Source of the DNA: Marinagarivorans sp. UBA5870
GTDB lineage: Bacteria; Pseudomonadota; Gammaproteobacteria; Pseudomonadales; Cellvibrionaceae
Assembly (NCBI GenBank): GCA_002432555.1
Contig: DJFO01000420.1
Coordinates: 2,501 to 13,281, forward strand
Length of the DNA stretch: 10,781 nucleotides
Direction of reading: 5' to 3'
A model generated the notes under the pieces. That model searched no databases. It saw only the letters and a list, made by a program, of their open reading frames with translations, and had not been told where the DNA came from. A program made the translations under genes and the position numbers. This document shows positions 1-9,369 of this stretch, piece after piece (position 1 is the first letter of the stretch; each line of letters starts with the position of its first letter).

Positions 1-687
1 GGTTGGGCAACATTTTGGCACTACCAGCTGCTGAACACCCTGTTCGACCGCGGGCTCGTTACCGAAGGCTTCATGCTGGAATTTATGCAGTCTCACACCA
101 GCGTCATCTATCAACCGTCTTATGACAGCCCTCACTACAACGGGATCAATCCCTATACGCTGGGCTACAGCATCTTCACCGACCTACGTCGCATTTGTGA
201 CAATCCGACGGAGGAAGACCGGCGCTGGTTCCCCGACATCGCCGGCAGCAATTGGCTTGAGACGCTGGATTTCGCGATGCGAAATTTTAAGGATGAAAGC
301 TTTATCCTGCAGTTTTTGTCACCCAAGGTGATGCGGGATCTCAAGCTGTTCTGCATCCTGGACGACGATGAAAATCCGACCATCGATGTCACTGCCATTC
401 ATGACGATGCCGGCTACCACGCGCTGCGCGAAGCTTTGTCCGCACAGTACAACTTGGGCAATCGGGAACCCGACATTCAAATATACGAAGTCGACGTCCG
501 GGGCGATCGGTCCATCACGCTGCACCATCAGCAGTTCAATCGCCAGCCGCTGGAGGAAGGCTCCACTAAAGAAGTGTTGAAGCACATTCACCGCCTTTGG
601 GGGTTCGATGTGCATCTCCACTCCCTGCGCGATGATGAAATAGTCGAAAGTTTTCACTGCCCCAGTAAAGACAAAGAAGATCACTGA
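1..687 (+). CDS. SpoVR/YcgB family protein, C-terminal part (5' end outside window)
   Basis: Open from the first base in frame 1 to TGA at 685-687, giving 228 residues. SpoVR proteins are usually about 500 residues, so roughly the C-terminal 45% is present. Recognisable family stretches are GWATFWHYQLLN at the start, then INPYTLGYSIFTDLRRIC, EDRRWFPDIAGSNW, FAMRNFKDESFI and QFLSPKVMRDLKLF, ending with EVLKHIHRLWGFDVHL. SpoVR is named for a Bacillus spore-cortex gene. In gammaproteobacteria the homologue (YcgB) usually sits beside the PrkA-like kinase YeaG and YeaH, in a stress or stationary-phase group; those genes would lie left of this window (inference). Its biochemical activity is not established. 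The reading frame is intact. The methionine at base 73 is internal and not the start, because conserved family sequence lies upstream of it. Confidence 0.93.
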   Translation, partial: GWATFWHYQLLNTLFDRGLVTEGFMLEFMQSHTSVIYQPSYDSPHYNGINPYTLGYSIFTDLRRICDNPTEEDRRWFPDIAGSNWLETLDFAMRNFKDESFILQFLSPKVMRDLKLFCILDDDENPTIDVTAIHDDAGYHALREALSAQYNLGNREPDIQIYEVDVRGDRSITLHHQQFNRQPLEEGSTKEVLKHIHRLWGFDVHLHSLRDDEIVESFHCPSKDKEDH

Positions 688-705
688 ACCCCGCAGCAGC
701 GGGGT
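688..705 (+). other. GC-rich hairpin just after the SpoVR stop
   Basis: A perfect 7-bp inverted repeat, ACCCCGC (688-694) and GCGGGGT (699-705), is separated by AGCA and begins at the base after the stop codon. There is no T-tract afterwards, so it does not fit a standard intrinsic terminator. It could protect the mRNA 3' end or weakly attenuate transcription into the photolyase gene 66 bp further on. Confidence 0.4.
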
Positions 706-771
706 GCTCATCCGCTCAACCGGAATTGACGGTATTCCCTGTCCTTTTCCTCTACCGGCCGCCATTGCCTC

Positions 772-2167
772 ATGAGCACTGCAATATATTGGTTCACCCT
801 AGATTTGCGTTTGCATGATCTTCCGGGATTGGCCGCGGCCATGCGGCAACACGATCAGGTACTGCCGATCTTTATCCTGGATCCTTCGGACCCTTGGTTT
901 TTCGGGGGCGCAAGTCAATGGTGGCTGCACCACAGTCTCGCAAGCCTGCAACAATCCCTCCGGGAAATCGGCGGCAGCCTGGTGCTGCGCAGTGGCAAAG
1001 CAGTCCGGCTGCTGCCGGACCTTGTGCGCACGGTTGGCGCGGACACAGTGTATTTCAGTCGCGCCTACGAGCCTTGGCTGGCGCAGACGCAGCTTGAGAT
1101 TTTCCAGCAGCTCACTGAGGCGGGCGTGGAATGTAAACGTTATTCGGGTCGACTTTTACTCGAACCGGATCAAGTACTTAATCGCCAAGGCAAGCCTTTC
1201 CAAGTGTTCACGCCCTTCTACCGGCATTGCTTGAATCTCCTGTCCGTGTCGGCCGACCCGCCGCCGGATTTTCGCTGGTATAGGAAAAAGCTGCCCAGCG
1301 AAAAGTTGAGTGACTGGAATTTGCTGCCGAAGAAGCCCAACTGGGCGAGAGGTTTCAACCAATGGCAGCCCGGCGAAGCGGGGGCGGAGGCACAGTTGCG
1401 GGAGACCCTCGCCCAGCGGTTGGTTGACTATGCGCACGACCGCGACCTGCCGGGGGTCGAGGGCACGTCGTTCCTGTCACCGCACCTGCACTTCGGCGAA
1501 ATAAGTCCACGCCGACTTTGGCGCGATATCAGCGGCGGCGCACCCGCAGGAATTGCCGAAACCTACCTGCGCCAGCTGATGTGGCGAGAATTCAGCCACT
1601 ACCTCCTACACCACTGGCCGCAAACACCGACCGCGCCATTCCGAGCACATTTTGCCGAATTTTCCTGGCGTCACGACCCCGTCGGATTGCGGGCATGGCA
1701 GCGGGGTCTAACGGGTTATCCCTTAGTGGATGCCGGTATGCGGCAGCTGTGGCAGACGGGGTGGATGCACAATCGTGTGCGCATGATAGTTGCGTCGTTC
1801 CTGACAAAACATCTGCGCATTCACTGGTTGACGGGCGCCAAGTGGTTTTGGGACACCCTGGTGGATGCGGACTTGGCCAACAATACCGCCGGTTGGCAAT
1901 GGGTCGCCGGCTGCGGTGCGGACGCAGCGCCCTATTTTCGAATTTTCAATCCGGTTCTGCAAAGTGAAAAATTCGATCGAGACGGTGAATATATTCGACG
2001 CTGGGTGCCCGAACTCAAGCGCCTGCCCAGCCGCCACATTCATCAGCCCTGGCGTGCGCCCGCCGCCGTGCTACAAGAGGCGAATGTCCAGCTCGGTGAC
2101 AATTACCCCAAACCCATCATTGAACACGAGGGCGCACGCGCAGCGGCCTTGGCGGCTTACGCCGGGA

Positions 2168-2190
<23 letters not shown>
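772..2190 (+). CDS. phr: Class I deoxyribodipyrimidine photolyase / cryptochrome family
   Basis: A 472-residue flavoprotein, the usual length for bacterial class I CPD photolyases, which split UV-induced cyclobutane pyrimidine dimers with light energy. The N-terminal photolyase domain (about 3-130) begins [12 protein letters not shown]. The C-terminal FAD-binding domain (about 200-465) carries [13 protein letters not shown] (233-245), [11 protein letters not shown] with W271 at the dimer-contacting position, [21 protein letters not shown] (N334) and [19 protein letters not shown]. By alignment to E. coli PhrB the electron-transfer Trp triad is kept as W299, W352 and W375, and N371 matches Asn378 near the flavin N5, so repair activity is expected. 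The usual Arg of WFRxDLR is Thr9, and Asn of HDN is Leu17. No strong Shine-Dalgarno precedes the ATG, but the family N-terminus fits this start exactly. The second chromophore cannot be decided from sequence. It lies 84 bp after SpoVR and may be co-transcribed. Its end overlaps the convergent kinase gene by 23 bp. Confidence 0.93.
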
Positions 2191-4726
<2,536 letters not shown>

Positions 4727-4734
4727 ACAATGGG

Positions 4735-4738
4735 TCCT
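4735..4738 (-). promoter_or_regulatory. Ribosome binding site deciding the kinase start
   Basis: On the minus strand AGGA is followed by eight bases and then GTG AGT GAT CTG, which favours 4726 over the TTG at 4777. A short GAGGT-ATC-ACCTC hairpin (4750-4762) lies just upstream, so this stretch is more likely leader than coding sequence. Confidence 0.5.
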
Positions 4739-4826
4739 GATCACGCCTCGAGGTGATACCTCAGCAAAATTCAGCAAAAATCCGGCCGGTACAGGAAGAC
4801 CAACCTCGTTTCTCGTTTATCTGTCG

Positions 4827-4858
4827 AGTATAGATCAGTGATCCAGTGGCTAGTAGCC
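4827..4858 (-). promoter_or_regulatory. Possible kinase promoter with two 11-bp palindromes
   Basis: On the minus strand a good -10 hexamer, TATACT (4827-4832), stands about 100 bases before the proposed start. No convincing -35 is present at normal spacing. Directly upstream are two perfect inverted repeats with one-base centres, GATCAGTGATC (4833-4843) and GGCTAGTAGCC (4848-4858). Both fit GRYYAGTRRYC, with centres 15 bp apart. The weak -35 and paired palindromes would suit an activator-dependent promoter, which is inference. Confidence 0.35.
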
Positions 4859-4920
4859 GCGGCCAAACTTCAGTGAATCGTCAAGCGCAGCGATCGCGGG
4901 CAGCAGGTGCGAACCGTCTT

Positions 4921-4940
4921 AGTCCATATCAGTCCATATC
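4921..4940. repeat. Perfect 10-bp tandem duplication at the EamA stop codon
   Basis: AGTCCATATC occurs twice in direct succession. The stop codon of the EamA gene (4929-4931) spans the junction. It may be a recent slippage duplication that altered the last residues of the transporter tail. Confidence 0.8.
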
Positions 4941-5870
4941 AGCGGTGGGACAGGCACCACCCTTCGCTTTGCCGACGCGCTCTAAGCCCATTCGCAGCAG
5001 ACGGGCCAACTTTGTCAGCACACCCTGGTAAATTGCCAGGGCGGTAATGATCAGCCCGGCTCCCGCTAAAGTCTGAGCTGTCAATGTCTCACCAGCAAAT
5101 AGGGCGCCCCAGGTGAGGGCCATGACAGGCGTCATCAATGTGATCAGCGAAACGCTGACAACACTGCACGCTCGCAGGACATAAAACCAGAGCGTGTGTC
5201 CCACCACCGACCCGGCTAAAACCAGATAAAAAACGCCCCAGAGGGATTTCGCGTCTACCCCTCGAGGTATTTCTCCGTCCATCCACAGCCACGCCAATAG
5301 AAAAAAAGGTAATGCCACCAAAAGGCTGCCAGTGCCCATCCGCAGCGCGCTCACGTCCGTTGCTAATTTTTTTACCACCACCGAGCTGAACCCCCAAATC
5401 ACGCACACCAGAACTATAACCGCAACTCCCCAGACGGAATCCGCTCCCGCCGCCATCTGTTCCCGGTGCACTGTCCATAAACCCAAAACGGCGAGCACCA
5501 GTGCCAGAATTTTTGCGGGAGAAAAAGCGTTTTCGCGCAAGATCAGCAGGGAGAACAGGCCGACGAAAAATGGGTAGCTCCCGATGATTACCGACATTAA
5601 GCCCGAGGGCACATACTGGGCGGCCCAATATATCAGCAACATATTGGGAAATAGGCCGAGCGCGCTCGCGGCAAAAGCGAGCCAATCGCGCGATTGACGA
5701 ACCAAGGGCTCGCGCAATATTTTTAACAGCGCGAAACAGATCGGCACAGCAAGCACCATGCGCAAGGTGATGGCGCTGACGAAAGTAAGGCTACTGTTGC
5801 TCCAGTGGATGGCGAGTGGGGTCGTTGACCATATTAGGACAACCAGAATATAGGCGGCGGCAACCTGCAT
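4929..5870 (-). CDS. EamA (DMT superfamily) inner-membrane transporter
   Basis: 313 residues with about ten hydrophobic helices in two EamA repeats (about 5-133 and 146-282), the standard layout of this drug/metabolite transporter family. Family-like stretches are WSTTPLAIHWSN near the N-terminus, SYPFFVGLFSLLILRE (98-113) at the end of repeat 1, and LTPVMALTWGALFAGETLT (245-263) in repeat 2. The tail is short and basic, as expected for the cytoplasmic side. EamA proteins export or import small metabolites such as amino acids, but the substrate cannot be read from sequence. I chose ATG at 5870 because AGGAG lies six bases upstream. An in-frame ATG at 5897 would put that ribosome site inside the coding region. 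An intrinsic terminator ends about 40 bp before the start, leaving little room for a promoter. The kinase follows on the same strand after about 200 bp. The gene is not part of the conserved pseudomonad neighbourhood. Confidence 0.9.
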   Translation of the reverse strand: MQVAAAYILVVLIWSTTPLAIHWSNSSLTFVSAITLRMVLAVPICFALLKILREPLVRQSRDWLAFAASALGLFPNMLLIYWAAQYVPSGLMSVIIGSYPFFVGLFSLLILRENAFSPAKILALVLAVLGLWTVHREQMAAGADSVWGVAVIVLVCVIWGFSSVVVKKLATDVSALRMGTGSLLVALPFFLLAWLWMDGEIPRGVDAKSLWGVFYLVLAGSVVGHTLWFYVLRACSVVSVSLITLMTPVMALTWGALFAGETLTAQTLAGAGLIITALAIYQGVLTKLARLLRMGLERVGKAKGGACPTADMD

Positions 5871-5910
5871 ATTATGCTCCTGCGAAATAAGCAGCATTTT
5901 CGCGGCGCAT

Positions 5911-5940
5911 AAAAAAGGCCGCTAATATACTGCGGCCTTT
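5911..5940 (-). terminator. Intrinsic terminator upstream of the EamA gene
   Basis: Read on the minus strand, a perfect 9-bp stem AAAGGCCGC / GCGGCCTTT with a 9-base AT-rich loop runs into a stretch of six T. The plus-strand reading gives only three T, so the orientation is minus. It lies 18 bases after the stop of the small ORF at 5959-6093 and just before the EamA gene. It therefore either ends a separate small transcript or conditionally blocks the transporter gene. The loop contains TATATT, which could alternatively be a -10 element for the transporter. Confidence 0.75.
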
Positions 5941-5958
5941 GGAAATTTCGGGTTTTAT

Positions 5959-6093
5959 CTATCCGCCACTTCGCTCCGGCCACCAACGCGCCCTGAGAAG
6001 GCGCTGCCAAACCACACGCACAAAACGGCGCAGCACCACGTGACTCGCGATGGCCGGACGCAATGTATCTATGGAATGACGGGACAGGATCAT
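5959..6093 (-). CDS. Possible small basic ORF (44 codons) before the terminator; unrecognised
   Basis: ATG at 6093 to TAG at 5959 encodes 44 residues beginning MILSRHSIDTLRPAI and ending RARWWPERSGG. It has nine Arg, three Trp (29, 37, 38, the last two adjacent) and a mixed basic/hydrophobic middle (VVLRRFVRVVWQRLL) that could form an amphipathic helix. GGAAG lies nine bases before the ATG, an acceptable ribosome site. I do not recognise the protein. The case rests on the start signal and on a terminator placed right after the stop on the same strand. It may be an independent small protein, a leader peptide for the EamA gene, or chance within a small RNA. Upstream on the minus strand there is a TTGACG but no good -10 partner. 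A weak inverted repeat GAAGTT (6148-6153) / AACTTC (6170-6175) lies between this ORF and cca. Confidence 0.35.
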   Translation of the reverse strand: MILSRHSIDTLRPAIASHVVLRRFVRVVWQRLLRARWWPERSGG

Positions 6094-6196
6094 GAGCTTA
6101 GGCTTCCAGAAAAGGTTCGGTCAAACCCAACGATGGCAATTCGACCGGAAGTTGTCTAGAGTGTGTCGGAACTTCTAACCAGCGTCAACAGCAAAC

Positions 6197-7435
6197 ATGG
6201 AAATATTTCTTGTCGGCGGCGCCGTACGTGACAAACTGCTCGGCCATAAAGTAAAAGAAAAAGACTGGGTGGTGGTGGGTGCATCACCCGCCGAACTCGC
6301 CGCTTCCGGATATAAACCCATAGGTAAAGATTTTCCGGTATTTCTACACCCGGTAACTAAAGAGGAATACGCGCTCGCCCGCACGGAACGAAAGACTGGC
6401 CCGGGATACACAGGTTTTCAATTTTACGCCGCACCGGATGTCACTCTGGAACAGGATTTAATTCGCCGCGATCTCACCATCAATGCCATAGCCGAAGACG
6501 CCGCAGGAAATCTGGTGGACCCCTTCCGCGGTCGAGAAGATTTGGACAACCGTATACTCCGCCATGTGTCGCCGGCGTTTGCCGAAGACCCGGTGCGCAT
6601 AATGCGCGTCGCCCGCTTTGCCGCTCGCTATCACCACCTGGGGTTCTCCATCGCACCCGAAACCCTCGCCCTCATGGGCGCCATGGTCGAGAGCGGTGAA
6701 GTGGATCACCTGGTACCGGAGCGTATCTGGAAGGAAATGAGCCGGGCATTGATGGAGAAGAGCCCTGAAATTTTTTTTATGACCCTGCGCGACTGCGGCG
6801 CCCTCGCCCGGGTGATGCCGGAATTGGACGCCCTCTTCGGCGTTCCGCAGCGACCTGAATTTCACCCGGAAGTGGACACCGGCATCCACGCTCTGCTCGC
6901 TCTGCAGCAGATTTGCAAACTCAGCCGCTCCGTGCACGTGCGAGTCGCCACCCTATTGCACGACCTCGGCAAAGGCACAACGCCGAAGGAGGAACTGCCG
7001 CGCCACCACGGTCATGAACAGCGCAGCCTACCCCTGATCCGCGACTTCTGTCAGCGGCTTGCCGTGCCCAAGGTCGCCCGGGACCTCGCCCTGGCGGTGG
7101 CGGAGTTTCATACCCACTGCCACAGGGTGCTCGAACTTAAACCTGCCACTTTAGTAAAAACCTTGGAAGCCTTGGATGCCTTCCGGCGACCGGCGCGTTT
7201 TGCGGAATTTCTCCTCTGCTGCGAGGCGGACGCCCGCGGCCGGACCGGCTTGGAAGACCGCGTTTATCCGCAAGCGGATTATTTCGCACAGGCGTTCAAC
7301 ACCTGTGTGCAGGTCAAGGTTACCGATCTCCTGGAACAGGGGTTTGCCGGTGCCGAACTCGGGCAGAAATTGCATCTGGAGCGCGTGAGGGCCGCCAGAG
7401 AATTCCAACGGCAATGGCAGGAAAACCACACATGA
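6197..7435 (+). CDS. cca: Multifunctional CCA protein: tRNA nucleotidyltransferase with HD domain
   Basis: 412 residues, the normal length for the gammaproteobacterial enzyme that adds or repairs the 3'-CCA of tRNA without a template. The nucleotidyltransferase head carries GGAVRD (7-12), [18 protein letters not shown] (57-74) and RRDLTINA (90-97, R91), with R137 and R140 in the ATP/CTP-binding region. The C-terminal HD phosphohydrolase domain has LLHDLGKG (H255, D256). In E. coli this domain gives 2',3'-cyclic phosphodiesterase, 2'-nucleotidase and phosphatase activities. The metal-binding DxD motif reads E21-K-D23, so the first Asp is Glu. ATG at 6197 matches the family N-terminus (VGGAVRD after five residues), though the ribosome site is weak. 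The gene is divergent from the small ORF and EamA gene. It overlaps the pteridine reductase by four bases (ATGA), implying coupled translation. Confidence 0.96.
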   Translation: MEIFLVGGAVRDKLLGHKVKEKDWVVVGASPAELAASGYKPIGKDFPVFLHPVTKEEYALARTERKTGPGYTGFQFYAAPDVTLEQDLIRRDLTINAIAEDAAGNLVDPFRGREDLDNRILRHVSPAFAEDPVRIMRVARFAARYHHLGFSIAPETLALMGAMVESGEVDHLVPERIWKEMSRALMEKSPEIFFMTLRDCGALARVMPELDALFGVPQRPEFHPEVDTGIHALLALQQICKLSRSVHVRVATLLHDLGKGTTPKEELPRHHGHEQRSLPLIRDFCQRLAVPKVARDLALAVAEFHTHCHRVLELKPATLVKTLEALDAFRRPARFAEFLLCCEADARGRTGLEDRVYPQADYFAQAFNTCVQVKVTDLLEQGFAGAELGQKLHLERVRAAREFQRQWQENHT

Positions 7436-8181
7436 GCGTTCCCGAAAATCCCCGCGTCGCATTAATCACCGGCGCCGCTCGCCGAATAGGAGCCACCATC
7501 TGCCGCACTTTACATCGTGCGGGTTGGAATCTAGTGATTCATTGCCACAGTTCCCAGGCCGCCGCCGCTCAACTCGCGGCCGAATTGAATTTAGTCCGGC
7601 CCGCAAGCGCAGCGGTGTTGACTGCCAACCTCAATTGCCTGAAAGAAATCGAGGCGCTGGCGCGGGATGCTCTGTGCAGCTGGGGACGAGTCGATGCATT
7701 GATCAACAACGCCTCCTCATTTTTTCCCACGCCTTTGGCGGAGGCCAGCGAAGAGCAATGGGACAATTTGCTCGGCAGCAATTTGAAAGCACCGTTTTTC
7801 CTGAGCCAGCAACTTTACCCAGAGCTTGAGCGCCGCAGCGGCTGCATCGTCAATATCAGCGATATATTTGCCGCTAGGCCTATGCCGGGACATAGCATTT
7901 ATTCCATAGCCAAAGCCGGCAATATTATGCTCACGAAGAGTCTCGCCTTGGAAATGGCCCCCGCGGTGCGGGTAAATGGCGTAGCCCCAGGTGCGATTTT
8001 ATGGCCCGAAAGCGCCACTGGCGAGGAAGTACCTGACCCGGAGAAGCTGCGGCAGATTCCTCTGGCAAAACTCGGGGGGGCGGATGTCATTGCTTCCGCC
8101 GTCTTGTTCCTGATTACCGATGCCGTTTATATAACAGGGGAAATCATTACGGTCGACGGCGGACGCTCGCTGCGTCAATAG
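7432..8181 (+). CDS. folM: Pteridine reductase, short-chain dehydrogenase of the PTR1/FolM type
   Basis: 249 residues, single-domain Rossmann-fold SDR. The cofactor motif is TGAARRIG (13-20), the TGxxxRxG form found in PTR1/FolM enzymes, which use NADPH to reduce dihydropterins or dihydrofolate, instead of the usual TGxxxGxG. INNASSF follows at 91-97. The catalytic Ser of ordinary SDRs is replaced by D144 in NISD, followed by Y157 and K161 (YSIAK). The 13-residue Asp-Tyr spacing matches Leishmania PTR1 Asp181/Tyr194/Lys198. The C-terminal VDGGRSLRQ is typical. ATG at 7432 is chosen because AGGA lies nine bases upstream and it overlaps the cca stop as ATGA. An in-frame ATG at 7414 lies further inside cca. 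folK and folB face it across the next gap, which supports a pterin/folate role. The exact substrate (dihydromonapterin, dihydrofolate or a quinonoid pterin) is inference. Confidence 0.88.
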   Translation: MSVPENPRVALITGAARRIGATICRTLHRAGWNLVIHCHSSQAAAAQLAAELNLVRPASAAVLTANLNCLKEIEALARDALCSWGRVDALINNASSFFPTPLAEASEEQWDNLLGSNLKAPFFLSQQLYPELERRSGCIVNISDIFAARPMPGHSIYSIAKAGNIMLTKSLALEMAPAVRVNGVAPGAILWPESATGEEVPDPEKLRQIPLAKLGGADVIASAVLFLITDAVYITGEIITVDGGRSLRQ

Positions 8182-8203
8182 ACGCCGCCGTTGATTTTAA
8201 CTT
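8153..8203 (+). terminator. Probable intrinsic terminator overlapping the end of the pteridine reductase gene
   Basis: TCGACGGCGG (8153-8162) pairs with CCGCCGTTGA (8185-8194) as a 10-bp stem with one G-T wobble. The 22-base loop contains a smaller ACGC/GCGT hairpin. A T-rich but interrupted tail, ATTTTAACTTTATT, follows. The stop codon (8179-8181) lies in the loop, so structure and coding sequence overlap. It would end the cca operon. Confidence 0.5.
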
Positions 8204-8497
8204 TATTCTCGGTCTTGTTTTTCGCGAACTACGTACGGGTTTTGACGCGCAACGGCATGCTGACGATAGAGGTGGAACCCGACTCGCAAAAACTGTCGAT
8301 AAGAAAAAAACTCCGAAATTATTTGCTATGCGCACCGCTACGGAAATTTGATTGCAGCTTCAACTGGTACCCATGCAAATGGGCAAATGTCACCGCGAAA
8401 TATTAAGACGGAAAAATTTTTCTAGTAGTTCCCAAAGCATCCGCGCTCGAAACATCGGAGTGCCGAAGCAGCGCCCTTCCCTGAATGGCGCAGCGCC
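8182..8497. other. 316-bp AT-richer gap between convergent operons
   Basis: No gene is convincing here. After the terminator tail the sequence is visibly poorer in G+C than the flanking genes. A 71-codon plus-strand frame from TTG (8191) to TAA (8406) has a hydrophobic start (LTLFSVLFFANYVRVL), but it has no ribosome site and no recognisable family, and it begins inside the terminator. An isolated TTGACG-17-GATAGA pair (8239-8267) resembles a weak promoter with nothing to drive. Small repeats: CCCAT-GCAA-ATGGG (8370-8383), GAAAAATTTTTC (8411-8422), and a direct repeat GCAGCGCC at 8468-8475 and 8490-8497. I see no clear terminator for folK. Confidence 0.5.
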
Positions 8498-9016
8498 TCA
8501 AGCTTTGTGCGAAATGCGCTGTCCGTTCCATTCAAAGTTCGCCCGCCACAAACGCTGTTTCCCCTTGTCGTAAAGGGCCCACAAATCCCTTACGGTTTGT
8601 TTATTTTCCGGGTGCCGCAAATCGGGCGCCAGATCGAACAGCGGTTGAAGAACGAACGCATTTTGCAGAACTTCTTCTCGCGGCAGCCGCACTCCATCGA
8701 TGTCGCCCACCGCGTCGCCGTACAGCAAAATATCAATATCGAGCGTGCGGCTGCTGAATTTCGGAGCCGAGCGATCCCGATCGTTCGCATTTTCGATCGC
8801 GCGCAACCTGTCCAGCAGCGCGCCGACAGACAGGTCGGTGCGGATCTGCACCACGAGGTTGTAAAAATTGGACCCCTTGAAACCCACCGCTTCACTTTCG
8901 TAAACCGGCGATATACGAAGTTCGCCGAAGCTCGCCTGCAGCGCGTCGAGCGCGCGGGCCAAATAAAAACCGGCGTTCCGATTACTGCCCAAGCCCAAAT
9001 AAACATCTTGAGTCAT
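8498..9016 (-). CDS. folK: 6-hydroxymethyl-7,8-dihydropterin pyrophosphokinase (HPPK)
   Basis: 172 residues, family size. Transfers pyrophosphate from ATP to 6-hydroxymethyl-7,8-dihydropterin, the step after FolB in folate synthesis. It starts VYLGLGSNRNAG, has YESEAVGFKGSNFYN (39-53, N53 at the pterin-binding Asn), and DRDRSAPKFSSRTLDIDILLYG (79-100). Metal ligands D93 and D95 correspond to E. coli Asp95 and Asp97; R80, R82 and R90 to Arg82, Arg84 and Arg92. Two ATP-loop residues of E. coli HPPK are changed: His115 is R113 and Arg121 is N119 (LPREEVLQNAFVL). I recall a similar LPRxE form in the second HPPK-like gene of pseudomonads, so this may be a distinct subfamily. ATG at 9016 shares its A with the folB stop (TGATG), with GGAG about nine bases upstream. 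The longer in-frame reading to 9100 would overlap folB deeply and lacks family sequence. Confidence 0.9.
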   Translation of the reverse strand: MTQDVYLGLGSNRNAGFYLARALDALQASFGELRISPVYESEAVGFKGSNFYNLVVQIRTDLSVGALLDRLRAIENANDRDRSAPKFSSRTLDIDILLYGDAVGDIDGVRLPREEVLQNAFVLQPLFDLAPDLRHPENKQTVRDLWALYDKGKQRLWRANFEWNGQRISHKA

Positions 9017-9369
9017 CAGGCTGAGCTCCGCTCGATCATCACGCCGACGCTCGCTGCGCCCCGCAGAGCACCGGGTTTGGCGAGCCTCAACCGCAGCCAC
9101 GACACACCAAATTCCCGCATGATCACCTGCGCCACCTCCTCCGCCAGGGTTTCCACTAGAAAAAATTGGCTTCCCTCAACAAAGGTTATCAAACGCTTGG
9201 CCACCGCCTTGTAATTTAGGGCGTACTGAATATCGTCCGTCAGTGCTGCGCGGGAGTTGTCATGGGCCATTTCGAGGTCGAAACTCACGGTCTGGCGGAC
9301 CTCACGCTCCCAGTCATAAATGCCAATGATGGTGTCGACCCGCAGGTCATTGATAAACACTTTATCCAT
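9016..9369 (-). CDS. folB: Dihydroneopterin aldolase
   Basis: 117 residues, closely colinear with E. coli FolB. Cleaves 7,8-dihydroneopterin to 6-hydroxymethyl-7,8-dihydropterin and glycolaldehyde, and also epimerises to dihydromonapterin; the enzyme works as a homo-octamer. Visible motifs are VFINDLRVDTIIGIYDWER (4-22), with E21, Y53 in ALNYKAVA, E73 in LVETLAEEVA, and the catalytic K98 in LAKPGALRGA, all at E. coli positions. ATG at 9369 is chosen because it matches the family start MDxVFI and has GGGA five bases upstream; the in-frame ATG at 9420 would add 17 residues not seen in the family. Its stop overlaps the folK start by one base, so the two consecutive pathway enzymes are translationally coupled. 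Confidence 0.95.
   Translation of the reverse strand: MDKVFINDLRVDTIIGIYDWEREVRQTVSFDLEMAHDNSRAALTDDIQYALNYKAVAKRLITFVEGSQFFLVETLAEEVAQVIMREFGVSWLRLRLAKPGALRGAASVGVMIERSSA

Noticed and set aside
319..765. 148-codon minus-strand frame opposite SpoVR
   Set aside because: Antisense to strongly conserved SpoVR sequence, with no start signal or family resemblance.
5877..5897. Upstream in-frame ATG (5897) as the EamA start
   Set aside because: It would place the good AGGAG ribosome site inside the coding region and add nine residues before the first membrane helix.
6771..6778. Run of eight T in cca as a possible phase-variation or slippage site
   Set aside because: It encodes Ile-Phe-Phe at a position where E. 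coli Cca also has a Phe-Phe pair, and the frame continues normally; slippage would inactivate an important enzyme.
8411..8422. GAAAAATTTTTC palindrome as a terminator
   Set aside because: No GC stem and no separate T-tract; an A/T self-complementary run alone would not terminate transcription efficiently.
8507..9214. 235-codon plus-strand open frame opposite folK and folB
   Set aside because: It is antisense to two clearly conserved enzymes, has no ribosome site, and its sequence is low-complexity in the way frames opposite GC-rich genes are.
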